Assembly (NCBI RefSeq): GCF_017874595.1
Contig: NZ_JAGILA010000010.1
Location: 62,001-126,000 of the forward strand
Length of the DNA stretch: 64,000 bases
From: Sinorhizobium kostiense
Lineage (GTDB): Bacteria > Pseudomonadota > Alphaproteobacteria > Rhizobiales > Rhizobiaceae
Reading direction: 5' to 3'
In this document: piece by piece, positions 55,451 through 64,000 of the stretch
How the letters are laid out: each line of letters begins with the position of its first letter
Position numbering within the stretch: position 1 is the first letter of the stretch
Made by a program: the position numbers and the translations under genes
Notes under the pieces: model-generated
Told to the model about the DNA's origin: nothing
Databases searched by the model: none
What the model saw: the letters and a program-made list of their open reading frames with translations, nothing else

Positions 55451-56622
55451 ACCGCGTCTATCTCGACAACAACGCAACGACACGCGTCGATTCCGAAGTC
55501 CTCCAGGCGATGCTGCCGTTCTTTACGGATCACTTCGGCAACCCTTCGTCGATGCACGACCTTGGCGACGTTGCTAGCGCAGCGATGAAGACAGCCCGCC
55601 AGCAACTGCAAGCTCTGATCGGTGCCAAGTTCGACCATGAGATCATTTTCACGTCGGGCGGGACCGAAAGCAACAATACGGCGATTCTTTCGGCTCTGGG
55701 CGTGATGCCTGGGCGAACAGAGATCATCACTTCAGCGGTCGAACATCCGGCGGTGCTGACGCTCTGCGCGCACCTTGAGAAAACAAGTGGGATCAAGGTG
55801 CACAGGATTCCGGTGGATCAACATGGCCGGCTTGACCTTGACGCCTATCGGATGGCCCTCACCCACCGTGTGGCAATCGTGTCAATTATGTGGGCGAACA
55901 ACGAGACGGGAACGATCTTCCCTGTGGCTCACCTTGCTGAGGGGGCCAAGAAAGTGGGCGCGATTTTCCACACCGACGCAGTGCAGGCGGTCGGCAAGCT
56001 ACCGATGGACCTGAAATCGACTGCGATCGACATGCTGTCGGTCTCCGGCCACAAGTTCCATGGGCCCAAGGGTGTCGGTGCCCTCTACATAAAAAGCGGC
56101 GTACCTTTTCACGCACTCCTCAAGGGGGGACACCAGGAGCGCGACCGACGGGCGGGCACAGAGAACACTCCCGGGATAGTGGGTTTAGGCAAGGCGGCCG
56201 AACTTGCTTTGGAGTGTATGGATGAAGAAAACACACGAGTAAAATCGCTTCGCGACCGATTGGAGAAAGGACTTCTTGAGCGTATCCCCAAGACCTCCGT
56301 CAATGGCGATCCGCTGGCGCGGTTACCAAATACCACAAGCGTCACCTTCGGTGGGACTGTCGGCGAAGCTATACAGTTGCTGCTCAACCGCATCGGCGTA
56401 GCTTGCTCCTCCGGCTCCGCCTGTAACTCCGGTTTCCAGATGCAGAGCCATGTTCTAGAGGCCATGAACATACCTTCCACTGCAGCAATCGGAGCAGTGC
56501 GCTTCTCCTTTTCACGATTCAACTGCGAGGAGGATGTTGATCAGGTACTCCAGGTCATACCCGGAATCGTGAAGAAATTGCAGGGTTCGTATCCGGCTCC
56601 TGTCTGGTGGGCGAAAAGCTGA
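55447..56622 (+). CDS. nifS: Cysteine desulfurase NifS
   Basis: NifS (391 aa) releases sulphur from cysteine for nitrogenase Fe-S clusters. The PLP lysine is in SVSGHKFHGPKGVGALY, and the active-site cysteine is in GVACSSGSACNSGFQ. The N-terminal VYLDNNATTRVDSEVLQAM, EIIFTSGGTESNNTAI and SAVEHPAVL are typical. I take the TTG at 55447 (MNRVYLDNNATT) as start because it gives the family N-terminus, has GGAGGG eleven bases upstream and overlaps the stop of a small ORF; the longer in-frame ATG at 55294 overlaps iscA. The ACSSGSAC loop places it in the NifS group. Confidence 0.94.
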   Translation: MNRVYLDNNATTRVDSEVLQAMLPFFTDHFGNPSSMHDLGDVASAAMKTARQQLQALIGAKFDHEIIFTSGGTESNNTAILSALGVMPGRTEIITSAVEHPAVLTLCAHLEKTSGIKVHRIPVDQHGRLDLDAYRMALTHRVAIVSIMWANNETGTIFPVAHLAEGAKKVGAIFHTDAVQAVGKLPMDLKSTAIDMLSVSGHKFHGPKGVGALYIKSGVPFHALLKGGHQERDRRAGTENTPGIVGLGKAAELALECMDEENTRVKSLRDRLEKGLLERIPKTSVNGDPLARLPNTTSVTFGGTVGEAIQLLLNRIGVACSSGSACNSGFQMQSHVLEAMNIPSTAAIGAVRFSFSRFNCEEDVDQVLQVIPGIVKKLQGSYPAPVWWAKS

Positions 56623-56749
56623 GGATGAACAATCAGCGACCGCGTCCATCTATTCTTTGTATGGACACAAATGGAGAAGGCCTGCCGGCGGGTTCACGGT
56701 CCTGCAAAAGCCGGGGCCAACTCGTAGTTTGGGATTATAGGAGAATGCA

Positions 56750-57133
56750 ATGGTTTGTGATCGCGAGGCCCTCTCCGGTGGTGTCACCGACATTGTCGCA
56801 CGGCTAAAGAGCTTGTCGGCTGCCGAGGATTTCTTCGAGACCCTTGGCGTTTCCTATGAGCCGCAGGTGCTCGATGTCTCAAGGCTCCACATCATGAAGC
56901 GCATGGGACAGTATCTGGCGGAGGAGGACATTTCCGATCATAGCGCCCGTGCGTCCGTCGCCCGTGCGCGCGATGCGCTCGAGCGCGCCTACGCCGATTT
57001 TGCGACCTCTTCGCCGCTTTCACATCGGGTGTTCAGGGTGCTTGAGCAACGCGACCCCGCTAGAACTGCGGCGCCAGGCCAGACCTTTGTACCGTTGAAA
57101 TCTGTCCTGAAGTCATTCGGAAGCGACAAATGA
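56750..57133 (+). CDS. nifW: Nitrogenase-stabilising protein NifW
   Basis: NifW (127 aa) associates with the MoFe protein and protects or helps mature it under oxygen. Family marks are LKSLSAAEDFFETLGVSYEPQVLDVSRLHIMKRMGQYL, followed by the helical ARASVARARDALERAYADFATSSPLSHRVFRVL. The start ATG at 56750 is preceded by AGGAGAATGCA. It follows nifS by 127 bases and precedes the fixA promoter. Confidence 0.92.
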   Translation: MVCDREALSGGVTDIVARLKSLSAAEDFFETLGVSYEPQVLDVSRLHIMKRMGQYLAEEDISDHSARASVARARDALERAYADFATSSPLSHRVFRVLEQRDPARTAAPGQTFVPLKSVLKSFGSDK

Positions 57134-57156
57134 GTCTGGTTTACGACGCACCATTA

Positions 57157-57172
57157 TGTCCCCTTTCCGACA
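57157..57172 (+). promoter_or_regulatory. NifA upstream activator site of fixA
   Basis: TGTCCCCTTTCCGACA fits TGT-N10-ACA exactly, 75 bases before the -24 element. Confidence 0.8.
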
Positions 57173-57246
57173 AAGCTGCCAGAGGTTCGATTGTTCGGAA
57201 AACGAACAACCCTCAGAAATCCAGTGGTTACCAAAAATCATGAGGT

Positions 57247-57262
57247 TGGCATGGTTGGTGCT
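57247..57262 (+). promoter_or_regulatory. Sigma54 promoter of fixABCX
   Basis: TGGCATG-GTTG-GTGCT, 53 bases before the fixA ATG at 57315. The -12 (GTGCT) departs from TTGCT by one base. Confidence 0.78.
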
Positions 57263-57314
57263 TTGAAGAGACAAAACCGCCATGCACAACATGCGATCGG
57301 AGCTAAAGAGACCC

Positions 57315-58166
57315 ATGCACATCGTAGTTTGTATTAAGCAGGTACCGGACTCAGCGCAGATACGCGTCCATCCGGTGACGAACACGATCATGCGCCAGGG
57401 CGTGCCGACCATTATCAACCCTTACGACCTGTTTGCTCTCGAAGAGGCTCTCAAAGTGCGTGACTACCATGGCGGTGAAGTGACGGTGCTCACCATGGGT
57501 CCGCCAATGGCAGAGGACGCACTGCGCAAGGCGCTCACTTATGGCGCAGACCGCGCGGTACTCCTGACTGACCGTCACTTTGCCGGCTCCGACACGTTGG
57601 CGACTTCGTTCGCTCTTTCTCAGGCAATAGCGCAGATCGGCAACAGCTTTGGCACGCCCGATATCGTCTTCACGGGCAAGCAGACGATCGACGGCGACAC
57701 AGCCCAGGTCGGCCCTGGAATAGCCAAGCGCCTGAACTTGGTGCAGCTGACCTATGTCGCAAAAATCGCTTCCATTGAGCTCAGCGCGCGCACAATCACG
57801 GTCGAGCGTCGCTCGGAAGGCGGCACGCAGGTCCTGAAGAGCGAGTTGCCTTGCCTCATCACGATGCTAGAAGGCACCGCTTCCATCCGCCGCGGCTCAC
57901 TTGAAGACGCCTTGCGCGCCGCGCGCAGCGAGATCGTCAAGTGGAATGCGGCGGAAGCCGGTATCGAAGACATCACCAAATGCGGGCTGCGCGGCTCACC
58001 GACAGTGGTTAAGCGGGTCTTCGCCCCTACTCCACGAGCGGAAAAGGCGGCGCAAATCGACACCACCGAAAAGACGGTGCGCGACGTAGCTGACGAACTG
58101 GTCACTTCCATTTTCACCCACCAGCCGGCGCTGGAACACGAGCTCTCCTCTACTGGTAGCGCGTGA
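57315..58166 (+). CDS. fixA: Electron-transfer flavoprotein beta subunit FixA
   Basis: FixA (283 aa) is the ETF-beta-like subunit of the FixABCX complex, which bifurcates electrons from NADH to quinone and to ferredoxin or flavodoxin for nitrogenase. The start MHIVVCIKQVPDSAQIRVHP is diagnostic; an in-frame ATG at 57282 would add 11 residues. Other ETF-beta marks are NPYDLFALEEALKV, DIVFTGKQTIDGDTAQVGPGIAK (AMP/FAD region) and ELPCLITMLEGTASIRR. It is the first gene of fixABCX behind a NifA-type promoter. Confidence 0.96.
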   Translation: MHIVVCIKQVPDSAQIRVHPVTNTIMRQGVPTIINPYDLFALEEALKVRDYHGGEVTVLTMGPPMAEDALRKALTYGADRAVLLTDRHFAGSDTLATSFALSQAIAQIGNSFGTPDIVFTGKQTIDGDTAQVGPGIAKRLNLVQLTYVAKIASIELSARTITVERRSEGGTQVLKSELPCLITMLEGTASIRRGSLEDALRAARSEIVKWNAAEAGIEDITKCGLRGSPTVVKRVFAPTPRAEKAAQIDTTEKTVRDVADELVTSIFTHQPALEHELSSTGSA

Positions 58167-58183
58167 GCAGATAGGAGCAGACT

Positions 58184-59293
58184 ATGGGAACTCAAAAAAG
58201 TAAAGCATCGCCTCCCGCCGGCGGCCGCGCCGATACGAAGAAGAAGCTGCCGGAGCATTTCCGGGACTACCGGCACGTCTGGGTTTTTATGGAGCTAGAG
58301 CGTGGTCAGGTCCATCCCGTGTCATTCGAGCTTCTCGGCGAAGGCCGCAGACTAGCTGACCAACTCGGCGCTCAGCTCGCAGGCGTTATTCTCGGGCCGC
58401 CGGGAGACTCTACCCAGCACGCCGTTGCTGAGGCCTTCGCCTATGATGCGGACCTGGTGTATCTCGTCGAGAAGCCGCTGCTCACCGACTATAGGAACGA
58501 GCCTTTTACCAAAGCACTGACAGATCTCGTCAATAAATATAAACCCGAGATTCTGCTTCTCGGCGCGACGACACTGGGAAGAGACCTCGCGGGTTCCGTG
58601 GCGACGACACTGCTGACCGGACTCACAGCCGACTGCACTGGACTTGATGTGGATGCGGACGGTTCGCTCGCAGCCACCCGGCCCACATTCGGTGGCTCGT
58701 TGCTCTGCACGATCTACACCCTCAACTGCCGTCCCCAGATGGCAACTGTGCGACCAAGGGTCATGCGCATGCCGCAGCGGTCAAACAAGCCGATCGGGCG
58801 AGTAATCCGGCATAACCTGCGGATGTGGGAAGATGAGATCGTCACGAAGGTGGTCGATTTCCTATCCGACGGCCAGTCGGAGAACGCCAACCTCGCCTAT
58901 GCGGATGTGGTAGTTGCAGGGGGACTTGGACTCGGCGCTGCTGAGAACCTGCAGCTGCTGAAGAACCTCGCGCACACGATCGGCGGCGATTATGGCTGTT
59001 CTCGACCGCTAGTGCAAAAAGGATGGCTAGCGGCCGATCGGCAGATCGGCCAAACCGGCAAGACGATCAGGCCGCGGCTCTATATAGCGGCTGGAATATC
59101 AGGTGCAGTGCAGCATCGCGTTGGCGTCGAGGGAGCTGATCTCATAGTCGCCATCAACACCGATCCGAACGCGCCAATCTTCGACTTCGCCAATGTCGGT
59201 GTTGTCGCCGATGCGATCAGTTTTCTGCCAGCGTTGACGGAAGTTTTCATCAAACGGTTGGCACCGCGCAATCATATGAGACTCGTGAACTGA
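58184..59293 (+). CDS. fixB: Electron-transfer flavoprotein alpha subunit FixB
   Basis: FixB (369 aa) is the ETF-alpha-like partner of FixA and carries FAD. The C-terminal FAD-binding motif is present: [27 protein letters not shown], then [42 protein letters not shown] and [22 protein letters not shown]. The N-terminal 25 residues are charged and rhizobial-specific. It lies 17 bases after fixA. Confidence 0.96.
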   Translation: MGTQKSKASPPAGGRADTKKKLPEHFRDYRHVWVFMELERGQVHPVSFELLGEGRRLADQLGAQLAGVILGPPGDSTQHAVAEAFAYDADLVYLVEKPLLTDYRNEPFTKALTDLVNKYKPEILLLGATTLGRDLAGSVATTLLTGLTADCTGLDVDADGSLAATRPTFGGSLLCTIYTLNCRPQMATVRPRVMRMPQRSNKPIGRVIRHNLRMWEDEIVTKVVDFLSDGQSENANLAYADVVVAGGLGLGAAENLQLLKNLAHTIGGDYGCSRPLVQKGWLAADRQIGQTGKTIRPRLYIAAGISGAVQHRVGVEGADLIVAINTDPNAPIFDFANVGVVADAISFLPALTEVFIKRLAPRNHMRLVN

Positions 59294-59303
59294 GGTAAGG
59301 GCT

Positions 59304-60611
59304 ATGACTGTGGAAAAGTTCGACGCCATTGTCGTCGGTGCCGGTATGTCTGGAAACGCAGCCGCTTACACGATGGCAAGCCGCGGCCTAAAGGTGTTGC
59401 AGTTGGAGCGCGGAGAGTACCCGGGCTCCAAGAACGTCCAAGGCGCCATCCTCTACGCCAATATGCTGGAGACGATCATTCCAGATTTCCGCGATGACGC
59501 ACCTCTTGAGCGGCACCTGGTCGAGCAGCGATTTTGGGTAATGGACGACACGTCACACACCGGAATGCACTATCGGTCCGACGACTTCAATGAGCCGGCG
59601 CCAAACCGTTACACGATTATCCGAGCCCAGTTCGACAAGTGGTTTTCACGGAAAGTGCGCGCGGCTGGCGCGATAGTTTTGTGCGAGACGACGGCGACGG
59701 AGCTGGCTCTCGATGGTGACGGAAAGGTGATAGGCGTCCACACCGATCGAGAGGGCGGTATCATCCATGCGGAAGCGGTTGTTCTCGCCGAAGGAGTGAA
59801 CGGCCTGCTCGGCACGAGAGCAGGATTTCGCAAGCTGCCGAAACCCGAAGCCGTGGCACTCGCTGTCAAGGAAATGCATTTCCTGCCGGAAGAGGTCATC
59901 GCTGAGCGCTTCGGCCTTAGCGGCAATCAAGGCTGCGTTATTGAAGCGGCAGGGACAATCTCGCGCGGAATGGCCGGATTGGGATTCCTCTATACCAACA
60001 AGGAATCGATCTCGCTCGGCATCGGCTGCCTTGTATCCGATTTCGCAGCGACCATGGAGAGACCATACGCTCTGCTTGAGGCCTTCAAGGGCCATCCCTC
60101 AATCAGGCCGCTACTTGCAGGCTCGGAGATTAAGGAATATGCGGCGCACCTCATTCCGGAGGGCGGATTCAAGGCAATTCCGCAGCTCTTTGGGAACGGC
60201 TGGGTTGTGGTCGGCGACGCGGCGCAGCTCAACAACGCCGTGCATCGAGAGGGCTCAAACCTCGCGATGACGTCGGGTCGCATCGCCGGCGAAGCGATCG
60301 CCATGGTCAAAAGCCGAGGGCGCCCGATGACCAGCGAGAACCTCTCCCTTTACAAGGCCATGCTTGACAAATCCTTCGTCGTGAAAGACCTTAGAAAATA
60401 CAAGGATATGCCCGCCCTAATCCATACGAATTCACGGAATTTTTTCATGACCTACCCTCAGCTGCTGTCGCAGGCGGCGCAAAATTTCGTTCGCGTCGAT
60501 GGTACACCCAAGATCGAGAAGGAAAGAGCGACCACGGCCGCTTTTGTTAAGGCGCGTTCGAGATGGGGACTGGTCAGCGACGCAGTCCGCTTGGCACTGG
60601 CTTGGCGCTAA
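59304..60611 (+). CDS. fixC: FixC flavoprotein (ETF-quinone oxidoreductase-like)
   Basis: FixC (435 aa) is the quinone oxidoreductase subunit of the FixABCX complex. The FAD dinucleotide-binding motif is near the start ([31 protein letters not shown]), and the second FAD contact is [45 protein letters not shown] is typical of FixC/ETF-QO. It starts ten bases after fixB and is followed within 13 bases by fixX. Confidence 0.96.
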   Translation: MTVEKFDAIVVGAGMSGNAAAYTMASRGLKVLQLERGEYPGSKNVQGAILYANMLETIIPDFRDDAPLERHLVEQRFWVMDDTSHTGMHYRSDDFNEPAPNRYTIIRAQFDKWFSRKVRAAGAIVLCETTATELALDGDGKVIGVHTDREGGIIHAEAVVLAEGVNGLLGTRAGFRKLPKPEAVALAVKEMHFLPEEVIAERFGLSGNQGCVIEAAGTISRGMAGLGFLYTNKESISLGIGCLVSDFAATMERPYALLEAFKGHPSIRPLLAGSEIKEYAAHLIPEGGFKAIPQLFGNGWVVVGDAAQLNNAVHREGSNLAMTSGRIAGEAIAMVKSRGRPMTSENLSLYKAMLDKSFVVKDLRKYKDMPALIHTNSRNFFMTYPQLLSQAAQNFVRVDGTPKIEKERATTAAFVKARSRWGLVSDAVRLALAWR

Positions 60612-60624
60612 AGGGAGAAGTGGT

Positions 60625-60918
60625 ATGACAACTTCACTCGTTCGCATCGAGGACAAGCTTTACCAGAACCGCTACCTGGTGGACGCAGGGCGTCCGCACA
60701 TCAAGGTGCGGCAGCATCAGTCTCCGAGCTCAAACCTGCTCGCGCTGACCCTTGTCTGCCCAGCGAATTGCTATGAGGTGAATGAAGACGGCCAAGTAGA
60801 GATTACTGCGGACGGATGCATGGAATGCGGTACATGTAGAGTCCTGTGCGAAGAGAGCGGTGACATTGATTGGAGCTATCCGCGAGGTGGATTTGGTGTG
60901 CTCTTCAAATTTGGGTGA
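60625..60918 (+). CDS. fixX: Ferredoxin-like protein FixX
   Basis: FixX (97 aa) is the small [4Fe-4S] protein of the FixABCX complex that passes electrons from FixC. The cluster cysteines are visible in CPANCYEV and [13 protein letters not shown]. The ending [15 protein letters not shown] is typical. GGGAGAAG precedes the ATG at 60625. It closes the fixABCX operon; a hairpin follows four bases after the stop. Confidence 0.95.
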   Translation: MTTSLVRIEDKLYQNRYLVDAGRPHIKVRQHQSPSSNLLALTLVCPANCYEVNEDGQVEITADGCMECGTCRVLCEESGDIDWSYPRGGFGVLFKFG

Positions 60919-60921
60919 ATG

Positions 60922-60944
60922 CCGTCTTTTGTGTAGCAAGACGG
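60922..60944 (+). terminator. Hairpin downstream of fixX
   Basis: CCGTCTT and AAGACGG form a 7-base stem around a 9-base loop immediately after the fixX stop. No T-run follows, so it may stop or merely reduce transcription into nifA. Confidence 0.5.
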
Positions 60945-61079
60945 GTAGGTTCATGGAATTCTCAAGTGCAAACGTAAGCACTTTATCACATTAGCATGGC
61001 GGCATTTTCTCGTTGGGAACCATAAGCCGTCCCGTATGACGCTTAGGGTGTTTCCCCGCAAGAATGGGCTCGATGAGTT

Positions 61080-62741
61080 ATGCCTGAACCATCCGCTACA
61101 ACCATGCACAAACGGGACCTGGGGTGCAGCGGTCTCTACCGGATCTCGAAGGCCTTGATCACTTCAGCCAGCCTTGAGATCAAACTTGCCAATGTGATGA
61201 ACACCCTCCCCGCACTTCTGCCAATGCGGCGCGGAGCAATTGTCGCTCTGAACGCGGATGGAGCGCTCGAGACAGCTGCAACGTTTGGGTTTGAGCATGC
61301 ATCATCAGGGGCTCGCTACCTTCCGGCGAAGGCTGCAATAGACAGAATCGTCGCAAAAGGCGCGCCGCTAGCCTTCCCGGACGCTTGCAAGTCGGACCTG
61401 TTTCAGGATGAGCTTCAAAGCTTAATGAGCGGCACTGGCCAAGTCACCTTCATTGGTGTCCCGATGAAGGTTGATCAAGAAACGCTCGGAACGTTATGGA
61501 TCGACCGCGCCAACGATGGCGGCACTCTTGAGCAAGAGGTGCGCTTCCTGTCCCTGGTCGCCAACCTTGTCGCGCAGGCGATTCGACTGGATCGCCACCA
61601 GAGCCGCGATGATCAGCCCATCATGGACGAGGAAGGAGCACGCAAGAAGAATTCAGGCGACAAGGAACCACCCGAACCTGCGCGACAGCGGCCAGCAAAA
61701 ATCGATTGGATTGTCGGGGAAAGCCCTGCGTTAAAGGAGGTGGTTGAAATTGTCGAAGTCGTTGCAAGAACCAATTCTGCGGTGCTTCTCAGGGGCGAAA
61801 GCGGCACTGGCAAGGAATTCTTTGCAAGAGCGATCCATGAGCTTTCATCTCGCAGAAAGAAGCCCTTCGTGAAGTTGAACTGCGCTGCACTGTCTGGAAG
61901 CGTCCTGGAATCGGAACTGTTTGGACATGAAAAGGGCGCCTTTACAGGAGCCATCTCTCAGCGCGCAGGCCGTTTCGAACTGGCGGATGGCGGAACGTTG
62001 CTGCTCGATGAGATCGGCGAGATTTCGCCGGCCTTTCAAGCGAAACTGTTGCGCGTCTTGCAGGAAGGTGAGCTCGAGCGGGTCGGCGGCACAAAAACAC
62101 TCAAAGTGGATGTTCGACTCATATGCGCCACCAACAAAAACCTGGAGACGGCAGTCGCGGATGGGGAGTTCAGGGCCGACCTCTATTACCGAATCAATGT
62201 GGTGCCCATATTTTTGCCGCCTCTGCGGGAGCGAAAGGGAGATATTCCACGCCTTGCTAGGGTTTTCCTCGACCAATTCAACAAGGAAAACAATCGCGAT
62301 CTCGCATTCACGCCGGCTGCACTCGATCTTTTGTCAAAGTGCTACTTTCCCGGGAACGTCCGAGAGCTCGAAAACTGCGTCCGCAGGACCGCCACTCTCG
62401 CGCGCTCGGGGACAATCGTTCCATCAGATTTCTCCTGCCAGAATGGTCAGTGCGCATCTTCAATGCTCTGGACGGGCGCCGACCGTCCGCATGACGGGCA
62501 TACGTTCAATGGGCTGGCCATGAGTAGAAGTTTATCGGTCGAATCGCCGATCAGCTTCGGTTACCCCAGCGGGCCTGGCAGCGTAACGGTGACACAAAAT
62601 GTAACGGACCGCGAGCTGCTGATCAGTGCGATGGAGAAGGCCGGCTGGGTTCAGGCGAAGGCAGCTCGGATCCTCGGCCTCACACCGCGGCAAGTCGGCT
62701 ATGCTTTGCGCCGGCATGGTATAAAGGTGAAGAAAATCTAA
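61080..62741 (+). CDS. nifA: Nitrogen fixation transcriptional activator NifA
   Basis: NifA (553 aa) is the enhancer-binding activator of the nif promoters, working with sigma54. It has an N-terminal GAF domain (about residues 25-175) and a central AAA+ domain (about 215-450) with Walker A GESGTGKE, the sigma54-contact loop GAFTGA and Walker B LLLDEIGE. The inter-domain cysteine motif C-x11-C-x19-C-x4-C (from SKCYFPGN to CQNGQC) is that of oxygen-sensitive rhizobial NifA. The C-terminal Fis-type helix-turn-helix ([25 protein letters not shown]) binds TGT-N10-ACA. No sigma54 element precedes it; a stretch GTAAGCACTTT near 60970 is a weak FixJ-like candidate. Confidence 0.96.
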   Translation: MPEPSATTMHKRDLGCSGLYRISKALITSASLEIKLANVMNTLPALLPMRRGAIVALNADGALETAATFGFEHASSGARYLPAKAAIDRIVAKGAPLAFPDACKSDLFQDELQSLMSGTGQVTFIGVPMKVDQETLGTLWIDRANDGGTLEQEVRFLSLVANLVAQAIRLDRHQSRDDQPIMDEEGARKKNSGDKEPPEPARQRPAKIDWIVGESPALKEVVEIVEVVARTNSAVLLRGESGTGKEFFARAIHELSSRRKKPFVKLNCAALSGSVLESELFGHEKGAFTGAISQRAGRFELADGGTLLLDEIGEISPAFQAKLLRVLQEGELERVGGTKTLKVDVRLICATNKNLETAVADGEFRADLYYRINVVPIFLPPLRERKGDIPRLARVFLDQFNKENNRDLAFTPAALDLLSKCYFPGNVRELENCVRRTATLARSGTIVPSDFSCQNGQCASSMLWTGADRPHDGHTFNGLAMSRSLSVESPISFGYPSGPGSVTVTQNVTDRELLISAMEKAGWVQAKAARILGLTPRQVGYALRRHGIKVKKI

Positions 62742-62750
62742 GGTCAATGA

Positions 62751-62767
62751 GCCCACTTACGGTGGGC
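62751..62767 (+). terminator. Hairpin downstream of nifA
   Basis: GCCCAC and GTGGGC form a 6-base stem with a 5-base loop nine bases after the nifA stop. No T-tract, so moderate support only. Confidence 0.4.
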
Positions 62768-62821
62768 GTGGCCACCCCCCTTCCTCAGGCGCGCGGGTCT
62801 ATTGATTCAATTCGGCAACTT

Positions 62822-62837
62822 TGTCGCGACTTCGACA
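62822..62837 (+). promoter_or_regulatory. NifA upstream activator site of nifB
   Basis: TGTCGCGACTTCGACA fits TGT-N10-ACA exactly, 73 bases before the -24 element. Confidence 0.85.
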
Positions 62838-62909
62838 AAACTGCCTCAGAACTATTGGCCTAAATCGAACACGAAACTACAAGCCTTTGAATTGACGATT
62901 TTATTTGGT

Positions 62910-62925
62910 TGGCACAGCGCTTGCT
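62910..62925 (+). promoter_or_regulatory. Sigma54 promoter of nifB
   Basis: TGGCACA-GCGC-TTGCT is a perfect -24/-12 element, 39 bases before the nifB ATG. Confidence 0.9.
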
Positions 62926-62963
62926 TTTCGGACAACGACCTTACTCACCAATGGAGCTGTTCG

Positions 62964-64000
62964 ATGAGTACACCGATAATTTCGCTTGAAAGCCTGACCA
63001 ACACGACATCCTCTGGGCAGTTGCTGACAACCGCGAAATCCGGTGGCTGCGCATCCTCCTCCTGCGGCTTTCCCTCAAGACCAGCCGACATGGACTCGGC
63101 CATCTGGGAGAAGATCAAGGATCACCCTTGCTTTTCAGAGGAAGCGCACCACTATTTCGCGCGTATGCACGTCGCAGTAGCGCCAGCGTGTAACATCCAA
63201 TGCAATTACTGCAATCGCAAATATGACTGCGCCAACGAAAGTCGGCCTGGCGTCGTGTCGGAAAAGCTGACAGCGGACCAGGCGCTACGCAAGGTGATTG
63301 CGGTCGCCAACGAAGTGCCGCAGCTTTCCGTTCTCGGCATCGCAGGTCCGGGCGATGCTTGTTACGACTGGAACAAGACAAGGGCGACTTTCGAACGTGT
63401 CGCTCGGGAGATCCCCGACATCAAGCTATGCATTTCCACCAACGGACTTGCCCTGCCGGAGCATGTCGATGAGTTGGCGGAAATGAACGTCAGTCACGTG
63501 ACAATCACCATCAACATGGTTGACCCCGCAGTCGGCGAGAAGATCTATCCGTGGATCTTTTATGGTCATCGCCGCTACACCGGCGTGGATGCTGCGAAAA
63601 TCCTGCATGAGCAGCAGATGTTGGGACTTGAGATGCTGACCGAACGCGGCATCCTCACGAAGATAAATTCGGTGATGATCCCGGGCGTTAATGACCAGCA
63701 CCTGATCGAAGTCAACAAATGGGTCACCGAGCGCGGTGCGTTTCTGCACAACGTCATGCCGCTGATTTCAGACCCTGCACACGGCACATGGTTTGGCCTG
63801 ACCGGACAGCGCGGCCCAAACGCGTTCGAACTGAAGGAGCTTCAGGATCGTCTCGAAGGCGGGGCTAAGCTGATGCGTCACTGTCGACAGTGCCGCGCAG
63901 ATGCAGTCGGCCTGCTCGGCACTGATCGTGGCCAGGAGTTCACGCTCGACCAGATCCCGCTCGAAGTTGCCTACAACGGTGGCAAGCGTCATGCCTATCG
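62964..64000 (+). CDS. nifB: FeMo-cofactor biosynthesis radical SAM protein NifB (N-terminal part)
   Basis: The first 345 codons of NifB are present; the gene runs off the window. NifB makes the carbide-containing NifB-co cluster, the core of FeMo-cofactor. The radical SAM motif C-x3-C-x2-C is in [15 protein letters not shown], and other family blocks are [60 protein letters not shown] and [16 protein letters not shown] with further cluster-binding cysteines. GGAG precedes the ATG at 62964. A perfect sigma54 promoter and NifA site lie upstream. Confidence 0.97.
   Translation, partial: MSTPIISLESLTNTTSSGQLLTTAKSGGCASSSCGFPSRPADMDSAIWEKIKDHPCFSEEAHHYFARMHVAVAPACNIQCNYCNRKYDCANESRPGVVSEKLTADQALRKVIAVANEVPQLSVLGIAGPGDACYDWNKTRATFERVAREIPDIKLCISTNGLALPEHVDELAEMNVSHVTITINMVDPAVGEKIYPWIFYGHRRYTGVDAAKILHEQQMLGLEMLTERGILTKINSVMIPGVNDQHLIEVNKWVTERGAFLHNVMPLISDPAHGTWFGLTGQRGPNAFELKELQDRLEGGAKLMRHCRQCRADAVGLLGTDRGQEFTLDQIPLEVAYNGGKRHAY

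Overview
This window looks like part of the symbiotic plasmid or symbiosis island of a nitrogen-fixing alphaproteobacterium, most likely a Sinorhizobium/Ensifer species. It carries fixLJ-fixT-fixK-fixNO in the order known from S. meliloti pSymA. It also carries a nifHDKENX block and a nifQ-dctA-P450-peroxiredoxin-hesB-nifSW-fixABCX-nifAB block like the one on the S. fredii NGR234 symbiotic plasmid. No database search was possible; identities come from reading translated sequences and motifs.

Left third (1-22.5 kb), minus strand unless stated. The oxygen-control module comes first: fixO (partial), fixN, fixK, fixT, fixJ, fixL and pseudoazurin, with perfect FixK/FNR boxes before fixN and azu. 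It is followed by a flavin reductase, a PraR-like XRE regulator, an M16 peptidase pair, a cytochrome P450 (+), ACC deaminase acdS, a LysR regulator, nodD (+) and a frameshifted acyltransferase. Relics lie between them: an IS3-family transposase tail and a decayed RTX-protein tail.

Middle (22.5-37.5 kb), minus strand. A small operon (syrA-like, DUF269, syrA-like, fdxB) lies behind a duplicated nifH promoter and a chimeric nifH/DUF269 pseudogene. Next are a sigma54-preceded Ntn hydrolase (+) and a secreted RTX calcium-binding protein. Then comes the main nitrogenase operon nifH-nifD-nifK-nifE-nifN-nifX-DUF269.

Right (37.5-64 kb). A NifA-type promoter at 41.6 kb heads an operon of a 52-residue ORF, a SnoaL-like protein, a tandem-SDR fusion and, probably, a luciferase-like monooxygenase. 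A second heads nifQ-dctA-CYP127. A third heads an EamA exporter, an IlvD/EDD dehydratase and an ATP-grasp ligase. On the plus strand are prxS, a secreted S9 peptidase, iscA/hesB, a 32-residue ORF, nifS, nifW, fixABCX, nifA and the start of nifB.

The genes form one low-oxygen regulatory cascade. FixL/FixJ sense oxygen and are expected to drive fixK and nifA. FixK drives the cbb3 oxidase and pseudoazurin. NifA with sigma54 drives nitrogenase, cofactor assembly, electron supply (FixABCX) and C4-dicarboxylate uptake. I found nine -24/-12 elements. Seven have a perfect TGT-N10-ACA upstream site of their own, one (54.4 kb) has a one-mismatch site and one (26.4 kb) has none. A tenth -24/-12 element (prxS) could share the nifQ site. 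The most interesting content is the set of non-nif operons under these promoters, which look like uncharacterised symbiosis-specific metabolism.
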